Shown: positions 38,055 through 45,921 of the stretch, one piece after another | Layout: each line of letters starts with the position of its first letter | Position numbering within the stretch: position 1 is the stretch's first letter | From: VRUE01 sp963764365 | GTDB taxonomy: Bacteria > Actinomycetota > Thermoleophilia > Solirubrobacterales > 70-9 | DNA length: 64,000 nt | Reading direction: 5' to 3' | Assembly: GCA_963764365.1 (NCBI GenBank) | Contig: CAVXSI010000022.1 | Coordinates: 258,264 to 322,263, forward strand | Made by a program: the position numbers and the translations under genes | The notes under the pieces: generated by a model | What the model was told of the DNA's origin: nothing | The model's input: the letters and a program-made list of their open reading frames with translations, nothing else | The model's database searches: none

Positions 38055-38942
38055 CTATCTCACTACCGTCGCCGCGCGGTCGTCAAACACCGCTTCGACC
38101 GGCGCGTGGTCGGAGAGTCGCACAGCGAGGCCGTCGCGGCGCAGCTCGCGCCGCTCGGGTGGCCAGGGGCGCGGCGCCTCGACCGTCTCCAGGCCACGGG
38201 ACAGCAGGTGGTCGATCGCGTCGGGGGCGGTGGGGCCGTCGAGGGAGTAGCGGTCGCGGAGCCGCGCGAAGGCCTCGGGGCTCTCGGCCGGGCGCAGGTT
38301 GAGGTCGCCGCCGAACAGCAGCGCCGCCTCGCCGGCCCAGTTCGAGGCGGCGCCCGCCGCCGCCAGCACGTCCTCGCTCGCCAGGGCCGGGCGGTCGTTG
38401 GTCGCGTGCAGGTTGGCGATGCACAGCTCGGCGCTGTCGCCGGCGATGACTCGCGTCAAGGCCATCGCCCGCCGCTCGGGCCGGCCGCGGTGGATCGTCA
38501 ACTCGCGCCGCTCGACGATCGGCCCGTTCCGCTGTGCCTCTGGCTCGTCAGGGGAGCAAAAGGCACAGCGGAAGGACTTGCGGACCAGGGTCACGTTCGA
38601 GCCGCCCTCGCCGGAGGCGATCAGGTCGGGGTTGGCGCGGGCGGCGCGCGCGCGCAGGGCGCCGAGCGAGTTGCGCGAGGTGAGGGCGCGGTGCGCCTGC
38701 GCGCCGCAGGCGCGGGCGAGCGGCGCGGCGAAGCGCGGCGGGCACTCCTGCAGCAGCGCCACGTCCCACTCGGCGGCGGCCAGCAGCTCGGCGAACTCCG
38801 GCAGCAGGTCGCGGTTGAGCTGGACGTGGGTCGCGTTGCGCTCACTCGCCCGCAGCAGCCGCGAGCGCCAGGTGAAGAGCGCCGGGTCGGGCGGGAAGTC
38901 GCGGCCGTGGAAGAGGTTCCAGGCGAGGGCGGTGAACCGCAT
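38055..38942 (-). CDS. Endonuclease/exonuclease/phosphatase-family protein (intracellular)
   Basis: This 295-residue EEP-fold protein starts MRFTALAWNLFHGRDFPPD, with catalytic Glu in VALLQECPP, CIANLHATNDRPA, LFGGDLNLRP (Asp/Asn) and the terminal Asp-His in VRLSDHAPVEAVF. No signal peptide is seen, unlike the secreted paralogue at 27,729. A perfect palindrome (38527-38573) lies inside the gene and encodes, in frame, the Cys-containing stretch SFRCAFCSPDEPEAQRNGP, which looks like an inserted surface loop. Substrate unknown. Confidence 0.82.
   Translation of the reverse strand: MRFTALAWNLFHGRDFPPDPALFTWRSRLLRASERNATHVQLNRDLLPEFAELLAAAEWDVALLQECPPRFAAPLARACGAQAHRALTSRNSLGALRARAARANPDLIASGEGGSNVTLVRKSFRCAFCSPDEPEAQRNGPIVERRELTIHRGRPERRAMALTRVIAGDSAELCIANLHATNDRPALASEDVLAAAGAASNWAGEAALLFGGDLNLRPAESPEAFARLRDRYSLDGPTAPDAIDHLLSRGLETVEAPRPWPPERRELRRDGLAVRLSDHAPVEAVFDDRAATVVR
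38527..38573. repeat. In-gene palindromic element (in frame)
   Basis: Arms ttccgctgtgcct (38527-38539) and aggcacagcggaa (38561-38573) pair perfectly. Inside, ggctc/gagc also pair. The 47 bp keep the host frame open. Shared words (ccgctgt, cagcgg) resemble the stem at 14,084. Confidence 0.75.
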
Positions 38943-39007
38943 GCGGCGTAGTATCCGCCGCCGTGAACGTGAGCGAAGGAACGTCCATATCTGATTCTCG
39001 TGACTGA

Positions 39008-39940
39008 GTGGAACGTGAACAATTGATTGAGAAGCGCGACTTCATAACCGGCGAGGAGCTGGGCGCCTTCGAGCTGGCGCGCCTGCTCGACCTGGCGGCG
39101 GAGCTGAAAGCCAGCCGCGCCGCCGGGCGCGTTTCCGGCGCTACGGGCAAGCAGAGCGCCGGGCCGGGTGGACTGGACGGCCGCAGCATCGCCCTGGTCT
39201 TCGAACGGCCCTCGACCCGGACGCGGGTCTCGTTCGAGGTCGGGGTCGCCGAGCTGGGGGCGACGCCGATCGTCCTGCGGGGGGACGAAATGCAGCTGAC
39301 CCGCGGCGAGTCGGTCGCCGACACCGCCCGGGTGCTGTCGCGCTACGTCGACGCGATCGCGATCCGCTCCGGCTCCCACGAGGCGGTCGCCGAGCTGGCC
39401 GCGGCGGCCGCGGTGCCGGTCGTCAACGCGCTGACGCCGCTGCACCACCCCTGCCAGGCGCTCGCCGACCTGCTGACCCTGCGTGAGCGCTTCGGCGACC
39501 TGCGCGGGCTGCGGCTGGCCTATGTCGGCGACGGCAACAACGTCGCCCGCTCGCTGGCCATTGCCGGCGAGCTGGCCGGAATCGAGGTGGTCGTCGCCTC
39601 CCCCGCGGGCTACCGGCTCGAGCAGGGCCACGGCGCGAAGCTGACCGACGACCCCCGCGACGCCGTCTCCGGCGCCGACGCGATCTACACCGACGTCTGG
39701 GTCAGCATGGGCGACGAGGACGCCGAGGAGCGGCGCCGCGCGCTCGCGCCCTACCGCCTCGACGACGACCTGCTCGCGGCGGCGAGCGACGAGGCGGTCG
39801 TCCTCCACTGCCTGCCGGCCCACCCGGGCGAGGAGATCACCGCCGAGGTCCTCCACGGGCCAAGCTCCGCCGTCTGGGACCAGGCCGAGAACCGCCTGCA
39901 CGCGCAGAAGGCGCTGCTGCTCACGCTGCTCGAGGACTAG
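39008..39940 (+). CDS. argF: Ornithine carbamoyltransferase ArgF
   Basis: This 310-residue enzyme makes citrulline for arginine synthesis. The carbamoyl-phosphate motif is FERPSTRTRVSFE (STRTR). HHPCQALADLLT and the ornithine-site HCLPAHPGEE are intact. The GTG start at 39008 has only a weak ribosome site; the frame is closed just before. An unusual Gly/Ser-rich stretch (about residues 37-55, SRAAGRVSGATGKQSAG) interrupts the N-terminal helix region before LDGRSIAL. No other arg genes are in the window. lgt follows 3 bp later. Confidence 0.94.
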   Translation: MEREQLIEKRDFITGEELGAFELARLLDLAAELKASRAAGRVSGATGKQSAGPGGLDGRSIALVFERPSTRTRVSFEVGVAELGATPIVLRGDEMQLTRGESVADTARVLSRYVDAIAIRSGSHEAVAELAAAAAVPVVNALTPLHHPCQALADLLTLRERFGDLRGLRLAYVGDGNNVARSLAIAGELAGIEVVVASPAGYRLEQGHGAKLTDDPRDAVSGADAIYTDVWVSMGDEDAEERRRALAPYRLDDDLLAAASDEAVVLHCLPAHPGEEITAEVLHGPSSAVWDQAENRLHAQKALLLTLLED

Positions 39941-39943
39941 CCG

Positions 39944-40738
39944 ATGTACCCGGAAGTCCACCTCGGCCCGCTGACCCTGCAGACCTTCGGCCTGATGTTC
40001 GCCTTCGCCTTCCTCGCCGCCGGGGCGCTGATCCACAAGCGGCTGGGGGAGCTGGGCAAGCCGCCCGACTGGGCATACGAGATGGGCTTCGCGGCGCTGG
40101 TCGGCGGCGTCGTCGGCTCGCGCGCCTACTTCATCGTCCAGAACTACGCCAGCGTCAAGCACGACCTGCTCGGCAGCATCTTCTCCGGCTCCGGGCTGGT
40201 CTGGTACGGCGGCGCGATCGGCGGCGCGCTGGCGGTCCTGGCCTGGGCCTGGTACCGCGACTTCCTCCGCCTGGCGCTGCTCGACCTGGCGGCGCCGGCG
40301 CTGGCGCTGGGCTACGCGATCGGGCGGATCGGCTGCCAGCTCTCCGGCGACGGCGACTACGGCAAGCCGTGGAACGGGCCGTGGGCGATGTCCTACCCGC
40401 ACGGGACCCTGCCGACCGATCGCACCGTCCAGCCGACGCCGATCTACGAGACGCTGGCGATGGGACTGGGAGCGTGGTTCCTCTGGCAGCTGCGCGACCG
40501 ATACCGGGCCGGCGTCCTGTTCGCGATCTACCTGATCTACGCCGGCGCCGAGCGCTTCCTGGTCGAGTTCATCCGCCGCAACCACGCGGTCGCGCTGGGG
40601 CTCACCGCCGCCCAGCTGGAGAGCCTTGCAATGATGGTCGCCGGCGGGATCGGCGTCTATGCGGCCAGAAAGCGGTACGGGAGCCTGGTTCGCGCCGACG
40701 GCGGCGTTGGTAATCTTGCAAAAAATTCTTTGAGGTAA
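39944..40738 (+). CDS. lgt: Prolipoprotein diacylglyceryl transferase Lgt
   Basis: This 264-residue membrane enzyme attaches diacylglycerol to lipoprotein Cys. Seven hydrophobic segments are seen. Conserved parts include LTLQTFGLMFAFAF, GLVWYGGAIGGALAV, the signature region GYAIGRIGCQLSGDGDYGKPW, PTPIYETLAMGL and RFLVEFIRRN. The signature reads GRIGCQLSGDG rather than the E. coli GRIGNFINGE, a variant seen in other phyla. ATG 39944 lies 3 bp after argF. Confidence 0.92.
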   Translation: MYPEVHLGPLTLQTFGLMFAFAFLAAGALIHKRLGELGKPPDWAYEMGFAALVGGVVGSRAYFIVQNYASVKHDLLGSIFSGSGLVWYGGAIGGALAVLAWAWYRDFLRLALLDLAAPALALGYAIGRIGCQLSGDGDYGKPWNGPWAMSYPHGTLPTDRTVQPTPIYETLAMGLGAWFLWQLRDRYRAGVLFAIYLIYAGAERFLVEFIRRNHAVALGLTAAQLESLAMMVAGGIGVYAARKRYGSLVRADGGVGNLAKNSLR

Positions 40739-40759
40739 ATCCGAGGGAGGCGACGGCAA

Positions 40760-41605
40760 GTGGGCGCAGTTGAAACCGGCAGCGAGGGCGGCGCGGCGGC
40801 GATGACCGTCGACGAGCTGCTCGAGGCGGCGACCGAGAAGATCGCCGCGGCGGGCTGCGACGGGCCCCGCGCCGACGCCGAGGCGCTGGTCGCCGACGCG
40901 CTCGGGATCGGCGTCGAGGCGCTCTCGCGCGACGGCTCCGGCGAGCCCTCGCCGGAGGTCGTGGCGGCGATCGAGGCGGCGGTCGCGCGGCGGGCCGAGC
41001 ACGAGCCGCTCGCCTACGTCCTCGGCCGGGCGCCGTTTCGCGAGCTGGAGATCGCGGTCGACTCGCGCGTGCTCTGGCCGCGCCGCGAGACCGAGCTGCT
41101 GGTCGAGGTCGGCGTCGGGCTGCCCGAGGGCGCCCGCGTGCACGAGGTCGGCACCGGCTCCGGCGCGATCGCCCTGGCGCTGCTCTCCGAGCGTCCCGAC
41201 CTGACGGTGACCGCCTCCGACCTCTCGCCGGAAGCGGCGGAAGCGGCGCGCGAGAACGCCGAGCGGCTCGGGCTGCCGCTCGAGGTGAGCGTCTCCAAGG
41301 GCCTGCCGGACGGGCTCGAGGGGGTCGACCTGGTGATCGCCAACCTGCCCTACGTCACCGACGAGACGATCTACGACCGTTCGCCGGAGATCCGCCGCGA
41401 GCCGCGGATCGCCGTCACCGGCGACTGCGGCGCCGACGGGCTCGGCGTGATCCGCGGCCTGATCTCCGAAACGCCGAGCGGCTGGAAGCTGGCGATGGAG
41501 CACGACACCCACCACGGGCCGGCGATGAGGGAGATGCTGCGCGACGCGACTACCATGCGCGACCACATGGGTGGTGAGCGAGTAACCGTCGGCGTCGCTC
41601 CGTGA
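40760..41605 (+). CDS. prmC: PrmC-type release factor glutamine methyltransferase
   Basis: This 281-residue SAM-dependent enzyme methylates the GGQ glutamine of release factors. The N-terminal helical domain is followed by EPLAYVLGRAPFRELEI, SAM motif HEVGTGSGAIALALL, ASDLSPEAAEAARENA and the motif-IV region VIANLPYVTDET. The family consensus there is NPPY; here it is NLPY, a substitution at a residue that lines the Gln pocket. GTG 40760 is the start; ATG 40802 is an alternative. It lies between lgt and lysS without prfA nearby. Confidence 0.84.
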   Translation: MGAVETGSEGGAAAMTVDELLEAATEKIAAAGCDGPRADAEALVADALGIGVEALSRDGSGEPSPEVVAAIEAAVARRAEHEPLAYVLGRAPFRELEIAVDSRVLWPRRETELLVEVGVGLPEGARVHEVGTGSGAIALALLSERPDLTVTASDLSPEAAEAARENAERLGLPLEVSVSKGLPDGLEGVDLVIANLPYVTDETIYDRSPEIRREPRIAVTGDCGADGLGVIRGLISETPSGWKLAMEHDTHHGPAMREMLRDATTMRDHMGGERVTVGVAP

Positions 41606-41675
41606 CCGCGAGCGCGGAGCGGCCAAGCGTGCGTATCCGGTGCTTCGCGCCGGGAGCGAAGCGGGAGCATTTGTT

Positions 41676-43145
41676 TTGAGCGACAGGGAGCGGCTGGCGA
41701 AGGTCGAGCGGCTGCGGGCCGAAGGCGTCGATCCGTACCCGTTCTCCTTCCCGGACCGCAAGAGGATCGCCGAGATCCTCGCGGCGCACGACCCCGAGCG
41801 GCTCGGGGCGGGCGAGCACCCCGACTTCAGCTACCGGATCGCCGGCCGGGTGGTCGGGCAGCGCGGCCACGGCAAGACGGCCTTCTTCGACGTCCGCGAC
41901 CTCAGCGGGACGATCCAGGCCTACGCGCGGGTCGACGCGCTCGGCCAGCAGGCGTTCGAGCGGGTCGAGGACCTCGACATCGGCGACCTGGTCGGGGTCG
42001 AGGGAGACCTCTACGTGACCAAGCGCGGCCAGCTGGCGATCGAGGTGCGCGAGTGCACGCTGCTGGCGAAGGCGCTGCGCGACCCGCCCGACCTCTTCCA
42101 CGGCATCTCCGACCCGGAGGTCCGCTACCGCCGGCGCGAGCTGGACCTGATGGCGAACGAGCGTTCGCGCGAGATCTTCGCGCTGCGGGCGAAGGTCGTC
42201 GCGGCGATCCGCGAGCACCTCAACGAGCGCCACTACGTCGAGCTGGAAACGCCGATCCTGCAGCGGATGACCGGCGGCGCCGCGGCGCGCCCGTTCAAGA
42301 CCCACCACAACGCGCTCGACCGCCACCTGTACCTGCGGATCGCGACCGAGCTGTACCTGAAGCGGGCGATCGTCGGCGGCTTCGAGAACGTCTACGAGCT
42401 CGGCAAGTTCTTCCGCAACGAGGGGATGTCGCCGCAGCACAACCCCGAGTTCACGATGCTCGAGTGGTTCGTCAGCGGGGTCGACTACCACGGTGTGATG
42501 GACGTCGCCGAGGGGATCGTCTCCGACGTCGCGATGCGGGTGCTGGGGACGACCGTGGTCGAGCGCGACGGGGTCGAGATCGACCTGGCGGCGCCGTGGC
42601 CGCGGGTGCGGCTGCGCGACGCGCTGCTCGAGGAGACCGGCGTCGACATCACCGAGGCGAGCCGCGACGAGCTGGCCGAGATCGCCGGCGAGGACGCCGG
42701 CCCGGACGACGACTGGGCGGGCCTGGTCGACACCCTGCAGGGCAAGCTGATCGAGCCGAAGCTGATCCAGCCGACCTTCATCATCGACCTGCCGCTGGCG
42801 ATCTGGCCCCTGGTCAAGCCGGTGCCCGAGCATCCGCGGCTGCTGGCGGCGGCGTTCGACGGGATCGTCGCCGGGATGGAGATCACCGGCGGCGGCACCG
42901 ACGTCAACGACCCGATCGAACAGCGGCGCCACTTCGTCGAACAGCGCGAACGGCAGGAGTCCGGCGCCGAGGAGACGCCGCACGAGCACGACGAGGAGTT
43001 CGTGCAAGCGCTCGAATACGGGATGCTGACGGCGAGCGGCTGCGGGCTCGGCGTCGACCGCCTGATGATGATCCTCAGCGGCGCCAAGACGCTGCGCGAC
43101 GTGATCCTCTTCCCCTCGATGCGCGAGGCGCCTGGCGATTCCTGA
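41676..43145 (+). CDS. lysS: Lysyl-tRNA synthetase, class II
   Basis: This 489-residue enzyme has the anticodon-binding OB domain (YRIAGRVVGQRGHGKTAFFDVRD) and the class II core: motif 1 (HYVELETPILQ), motif 2 (YELGKFFRNEGMSPQHNPEFTMLE) and motif 3 (GCGLGVDRLMMIL). TTG 41676 is chosen because gggag lies 8 bases upstream and it gives a normal N-terminus (LSDRERLAKVERLRAEGVDPYP). GTG 41640 in the same frame would add 12 residues. Its stop lies 10 bp before palindrome copy C. Confidence 0.95.
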   Translation: MSDRERLAKVERLRAEGVDPYPFSFPDRKRIAEILAAHDPERLGAGEHPDFSYRIAGRVVGQRGHGKTAFFDVRDLSGTIQAYARVDALGQQAFERVEDLDIGDLVGVEGDLYVTKRGQLAIEVRECTLLAKALRDPPDLFHGISDPEVRYRRRELDLMANERSREIFALRAKVVAAIREHLNERHYVELETPILQRMTGGAAARPFKTHHNALDRHLYLRIATELYLKRAIVGGFENVYELGKFFRNEGMSPQHNPEFTMLEWFVSGVDYHGVMDVAEGIVSDVAMRVLGTTVVERDGVEIDLAAPWPRVRLRDALLEETGVDITEASRDELAEIAGEDAGPDDDWAGLVDTLQGKLIEPKLIQPTFIIDLPLAIWPLVKPVPEHPRLLAAAFDGIVAGMEITGGGTDVNDPIEQRRHFVEQRERQESGAEETPHEHDEEFVQALEYGMLTASGCGLGVDRLMMILSGAKTLRDVILFPSMREAPGDS

Positions 43146-43154
43146 TTGCCAGAG

Positions 43155-43265
43155 GGCCTATCCCGGCAGGGGTTCCACTTAACTTTTTCGCCGGGCGCGG
43201 GGCGGCTCTCGCCGACGCAGTCGGGCGAAAAAGTACAAGACGTTCCACCCCTACCGGGATAGGCC
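43155..43265. repeat. Palindromic family copy C (inverted)
   Basis: Arms ggcctatcccgg (43155-43166) and ccgggataggcc (43254-43265) enclose the family interior in reverse orientation (aggggttccacttaac, ctttttcgccgggcgcgggg, gtcgggcgaaaaagtacaag, acgttccacccct). It sits between lysS and the CDF gene, whose stop codon lies inside the right arm. Confidence 0.9.
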
Positions 43266-44168
43266 TTCGCCTTCGATCTGGACCAGGTGCCGGGGCTCGT
43301 GCTCCACCTGGAGAGTGGTGTGGTGGATCCCGAACTGGCGCTCGATCAGCTCGTCCAACTCGAGTCTCGTGCGGTGGCAGTCGGCGTCCGCCTTCACGGT
43401 GACATGAGCTGACAGGGCGGGGAACTCGGAGGTGACCTCCCAGACGTGCAGGTCGTGGACCTCGACGACGCCGGGCTGTGCGGCCATGCGGCGGCCGATC
43501 CGCTCCGGATCGATCCCCTTCGGCGAGGCCTCGAGGAAGATCCGGCCGGAGTCGCGCAGCAGGCCGTAGGCGGAGCGCAGCATCAGCCCGGCGACCAGCA
43601 GCGAGGCGATCGCGTCGGCCTGGTCGAAGCCGGTGGCGAGGATCACCACCGCGGCGATCGCGGTGCCGACGAAGGCGAAGAGGTCGGTGAGGATGTGCTG
43701 GAAGCTGCCCTCGACGTTGAGGCTCTGGCGGTTGGCGCGGGCAAGGGTCGCGGTGGCGGCGAAGTTGACGGCGATGCCGGCCAGGGCGACCGCGAGGATC
43801 AGGCCGGCGTCGACTTCGGGGGGCGAGACGAGCCGGCGCACCGCCTCGACGGCGATGATCGCGGCGAGGACCAGCAGGGTGACCCCGTTCGCCTGGGCGG
43901 AGAGGATCTCGACCCGTTTGAGGCCGAAGGTCATCCCGCCCTCGGCGGGGCGGGCGGCCAGCCGTATCGCGACCAGCGAGAAGCCGATCGCCGCCGCGTC
44001 GGTGAGCATGTGGGCGGCGTCGGAGAGCAGGGCCAGCGAGTTGGCGACGATCCCGGTCACCACCTCGGCCGCCATGAAGGCGAGGATCAGCGCCAGCGCG
44101 ATCCTCAGCTTGCCGCGGTCGGCGTCGCCGCCGGCGCCATGGCTGTGGCCGGCGTGGGAGTGGCTCAT
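43251..44168 (-). CDS. Cation diffusion facilitator (metal efflux) transporter
   Basis: This 305-residue CDF exporter is probably for Zn/Co/Cd. A His-rich N-terminus (MSHSHAGHSHGAGG) precedes six membrane helices with metal-site motifs SDAAHMLTDA (TM2) and HILTDLFAF (TM5). A cytoplasmic ferredoxin-like domain follows (VHDLHVWEVTSEFPALSAHV). ATG 44168 starts at the His cluster; an upstream start would run toward the tRNA. The last residues (LSR) are encoded by palindrome copy C. Confidence 0.92.
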   Translation of the reverse strand: MSHSHAGHSHGAGGDADRGKLRIALALILAFMAAEVVTGIVANSLALLSDAAHMLTDAAAIGFSLVAIRLAARPAEGGMTFGLKRVEILSAQANGVTLLVLAAIIAVEAVRRLVSPPEVDAGLILAVALAGIAVNFAATATLARANRQSLNVEGSFQHILTDLFAFVGTAIAAVVILATGFDQADAIASLLVAGLMLRSAYGLLRDSGRIFLEASPKGIDPERIGRRMAAQPGVVEVHDLHVWEVTSEFPALSAHVTVKADADCHRTRLELDELIERQFGIHHTTLQVEHEPRHLVQIEGEGLSR

Positions 44169-44218
44169 CGCCCCGGAGAACGCTCGCAAGCCTTCACGCC
44201 GATAAAGTTAGCCGCTGG

Positions 44219-44314
44219 GCGCCCGTAGCTCAGTGGTCAACGGTCCCTTCACGGGGACCAAAGAGCGTCGGTCTTTCAAGCCGAAGGTCGCGAGTTCGAT
44301 TCTCGTCGGGCGCA
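44219..44314 (+). tRNA. tRNA-Glu(TTC) with extra hairpin in the D-loop
   Basis: The acceptor gcgcccg/cgggcgc, D-stem gctc/gagc, anticodon stem tcggt/gccga with loop ctttcaa (anticodon TTC), variable loop aggtc and T-arm gcgag-ttcgatt-ctcgt all fold. The D-loop is about 31 nt instead of about 8 and contains its own hairpin, ggtccc-ttcacg-gggacc. This makes the gene 96 nt. The 3' half from 44273 is duplicated at 59972, so it is the attachment site of the adjacent island. It may be a functional odd tRNA or an inactivated one. Confidence 0.75.
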
Positions 44315-44315
44315 T
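44273..44315 (+). repeat. attL: 43-bp direct repeat within tRNA-Glu
   Basis: Identical over 43 bp to 59972-60014. It covers the anticodon loop to the 3' end of tRNA-Glu plus one base, the usual core for tyrosine integrases using tRNA genes. Confidence 0.9.
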
Positions 44316-44727
44316 GGGGAGGGATCGCAGTTGTGAAGCCAGATCCGGCTCCACAAGCAGGATTGCAGCCTTAGCGGCAGTTTCCGGAGGCGAGGTCCGC
44401 GAAGGTCAGCGGAAGTCAGCAAAGGGCTGAATTTGGCCCCTTTCGTTCCCTTGACGTTCCCTTGGGCGTCCACGGGAATCGTGGCCGACGCTGCATTTTC
44501 CGCAAAGCGGCATCGTCATCGAGTTGGGGCGGAACGCTCCGTCCTCGTCCGATGCGGGAGCCTCGTGGCGTCGGCTGGCGCGCTCGCAGCCACGCGTTAA
44601 CGCAAGCCGCAGCGGCACCGCTCCCGGCGCTATGGCTCGGGCAGCCCGTTTCCGATGAATCGATGCGGGCGATCTCAATGATGCAAGGAGATCTGCGCGG
44701 TCAGATACTCGCCTATACACTCGTCGC
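44315..44727. other. Island left end, non-coding, with integrase arm-like repeats
   Basis: I see no convincing gene in these 413 bp. At 44441-44466, tttcgttcccttgacgttcc continues into cttggg, giving two direct copies of gttcccttg. Nearly the same pair is found at the right end (59842-59868). At 44714, tatac(a) lies 8 bases before the DUF262 GTG, a possible -10 for leaderless transcription. Confidence 0.55.
44441..44466. promoter_or_regulatory. Candidate integrase arm-binding repeats, left
   Basis: Two copies of cgttcccttg separated by 1-2 bases lie 125 bp inside attL. Matching copies lie inside attR, as expected of arm-type sites in an attP region. This is inferred from position and repetition only. 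Confidence 0.5.
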
Positions 44728-45921
44728 GTGACTGACGATCTTCAGCTTTTTGACGACGCTCCGGTTTCGGTCGCGCCCAATTCTTCTGAGACCGAGGAAG
44801 ACATCAGCTCTGAGCTCAGTGCGGTCCACGCCAGCGTGTCGTCGGCGGATTGGACCATCGAGACGATCGTCAGTCAGCTAGAGAAGAAACGGATCGACTT
44901 GAACCCCCGCTTTCAGCGGCGGTCGGCATGGACCGACGCAACCAAGAGCAAATTCATCGAGTCCGCGATCCTCTCCTATCCGATTCCCCAGCTTGTCTTG
45001 GCCGAGCATCCGGAGAACCGCGGCCACTTTCTCGTGATTGATGGGAAGCAGCGGCTGCTGGCTCTTCGTCAGTTCTATGCCGGCCTACAGATCGGTTCCG
45101 ACTTCGATCCACTGACGCTGTCCGGACTCACCGTGCTGCCTGAGTTGAAAGGCTTCACGATTGCCGACCTCAAAGGCAAGAGAAGCAGTCTGTTCGACAG
45201 TTTTGAGACCCACACCATCCGAACGGTGGTCGTCCGCAACTGGGAGTCCGAGGACTTTCTCTACACGTTGTTCCTTCGGTTGAACACCGGGTCGGTTCCG
45301 CTTTCGCCGCAAGAGCTGCGGCAGGCGCTCGTCCCCGGACTATTTGTGGAATGGGCCGATATCGCGTCGGGCGAGAGTCCCGGGCTAAGGACGTTGCTCG
45401 GCAATGTGGGGCCGGACCGACGGATGGTGGATGCTGAGTTGCTAGTCCGGTTTCTTGGCTTTCGGCTTTCCCGTTCGCCTTACCGGGGGAATCTCAAACA
45501 GTTCCTCGACGGGGTCTGCGCTGAGTTCAACGGCCTCTGGGGTCAAGCTGAGTCGGATATCGCTCGCGAGATGGCCGAGATGGAGACGGCCATCGCTGCT
45601 GCTCGGAAAATATTTGGCGGAGTCGCGTGCCACAAGTGGAATGGCCAGAAATGGGAGCGGGCGTTCAATAAGGCCGTCTTTGACGTCCAGATTGGGTCTC
45701 TGGCCCATCGGGAGGTCAGAGACCGGGCTTTGGACAAGGCAGATGAGGTCAAAGAGAAGTTCAAAGATCTATGTGCCAGCGACGCAGCCTTTTCCAAATC
45801 GGTTAGCACGACTACGAAGAGCTTGCAGGCAACGCGCGGGCGCTTTGGAACGTGGTTTGCGGCAATCTCCGAGGTCACCGAGGTTCCAATCGCGACGCCG
45901 GCTTGTCTCGATGTCCAGTAG
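44728..45921 (+). CDS. DUF262 (GmrSD N-domain-like, ParB-fold) protein
   Basis: This 397-residue protein's N-terminal third has the DUF262 pattern: WTIETIVSQLEKKRIDLNPRFQRRSAWT, SYPIPQLVLAE and the diagnostic VIDGKQRLLALRQFY motif, a ParB/Srx-fold nuclease or NTPase site. LFLRLNTGSVPLSPQELRQAL is also characteristic. The C-terminal part is helical. GmrSD-type restriction proteins use this domain against modified DNA, but no DUF1524 HNH domain is fused here. It overlaps the next HEPN gene by 11 bp. The GTG start lacks a clear ribosome site. Confidence 0.85.
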   Translation: MTDDLQLFDDAPVSVAPNSSETEEDISSELSAVHASVSSADWTIETIVSQLEKKRIDLNPRFQRRSAWTDATKSKFIESAILSYPIPQLVLAEHPENRGHFLVIDGKQRLLALRQFYAGLQIGSDFDPLTLSGLTVLPELKGFTIADLKGKRSSLFDSFETHTIRTVVVRNWESEDFLYTLFLRLNTGSVPLSPQELRQALVPGLFVEWADIASGESPGLRTLLGNVGPDRRMVDAELLVRFLGFRLSRSPYRGNLKQFLDGVCAEFNGLWGQAESDIAREMAEMETAIAAARKIFGGVACHKWNGQKWERAFNKAVFDVQIGSLAHREVRDRALDKADEVKEKFKDLCASDAAFSKSVSTTTKSLQATRGRFGTWFAAISEVTEVPIATPACLDVQ

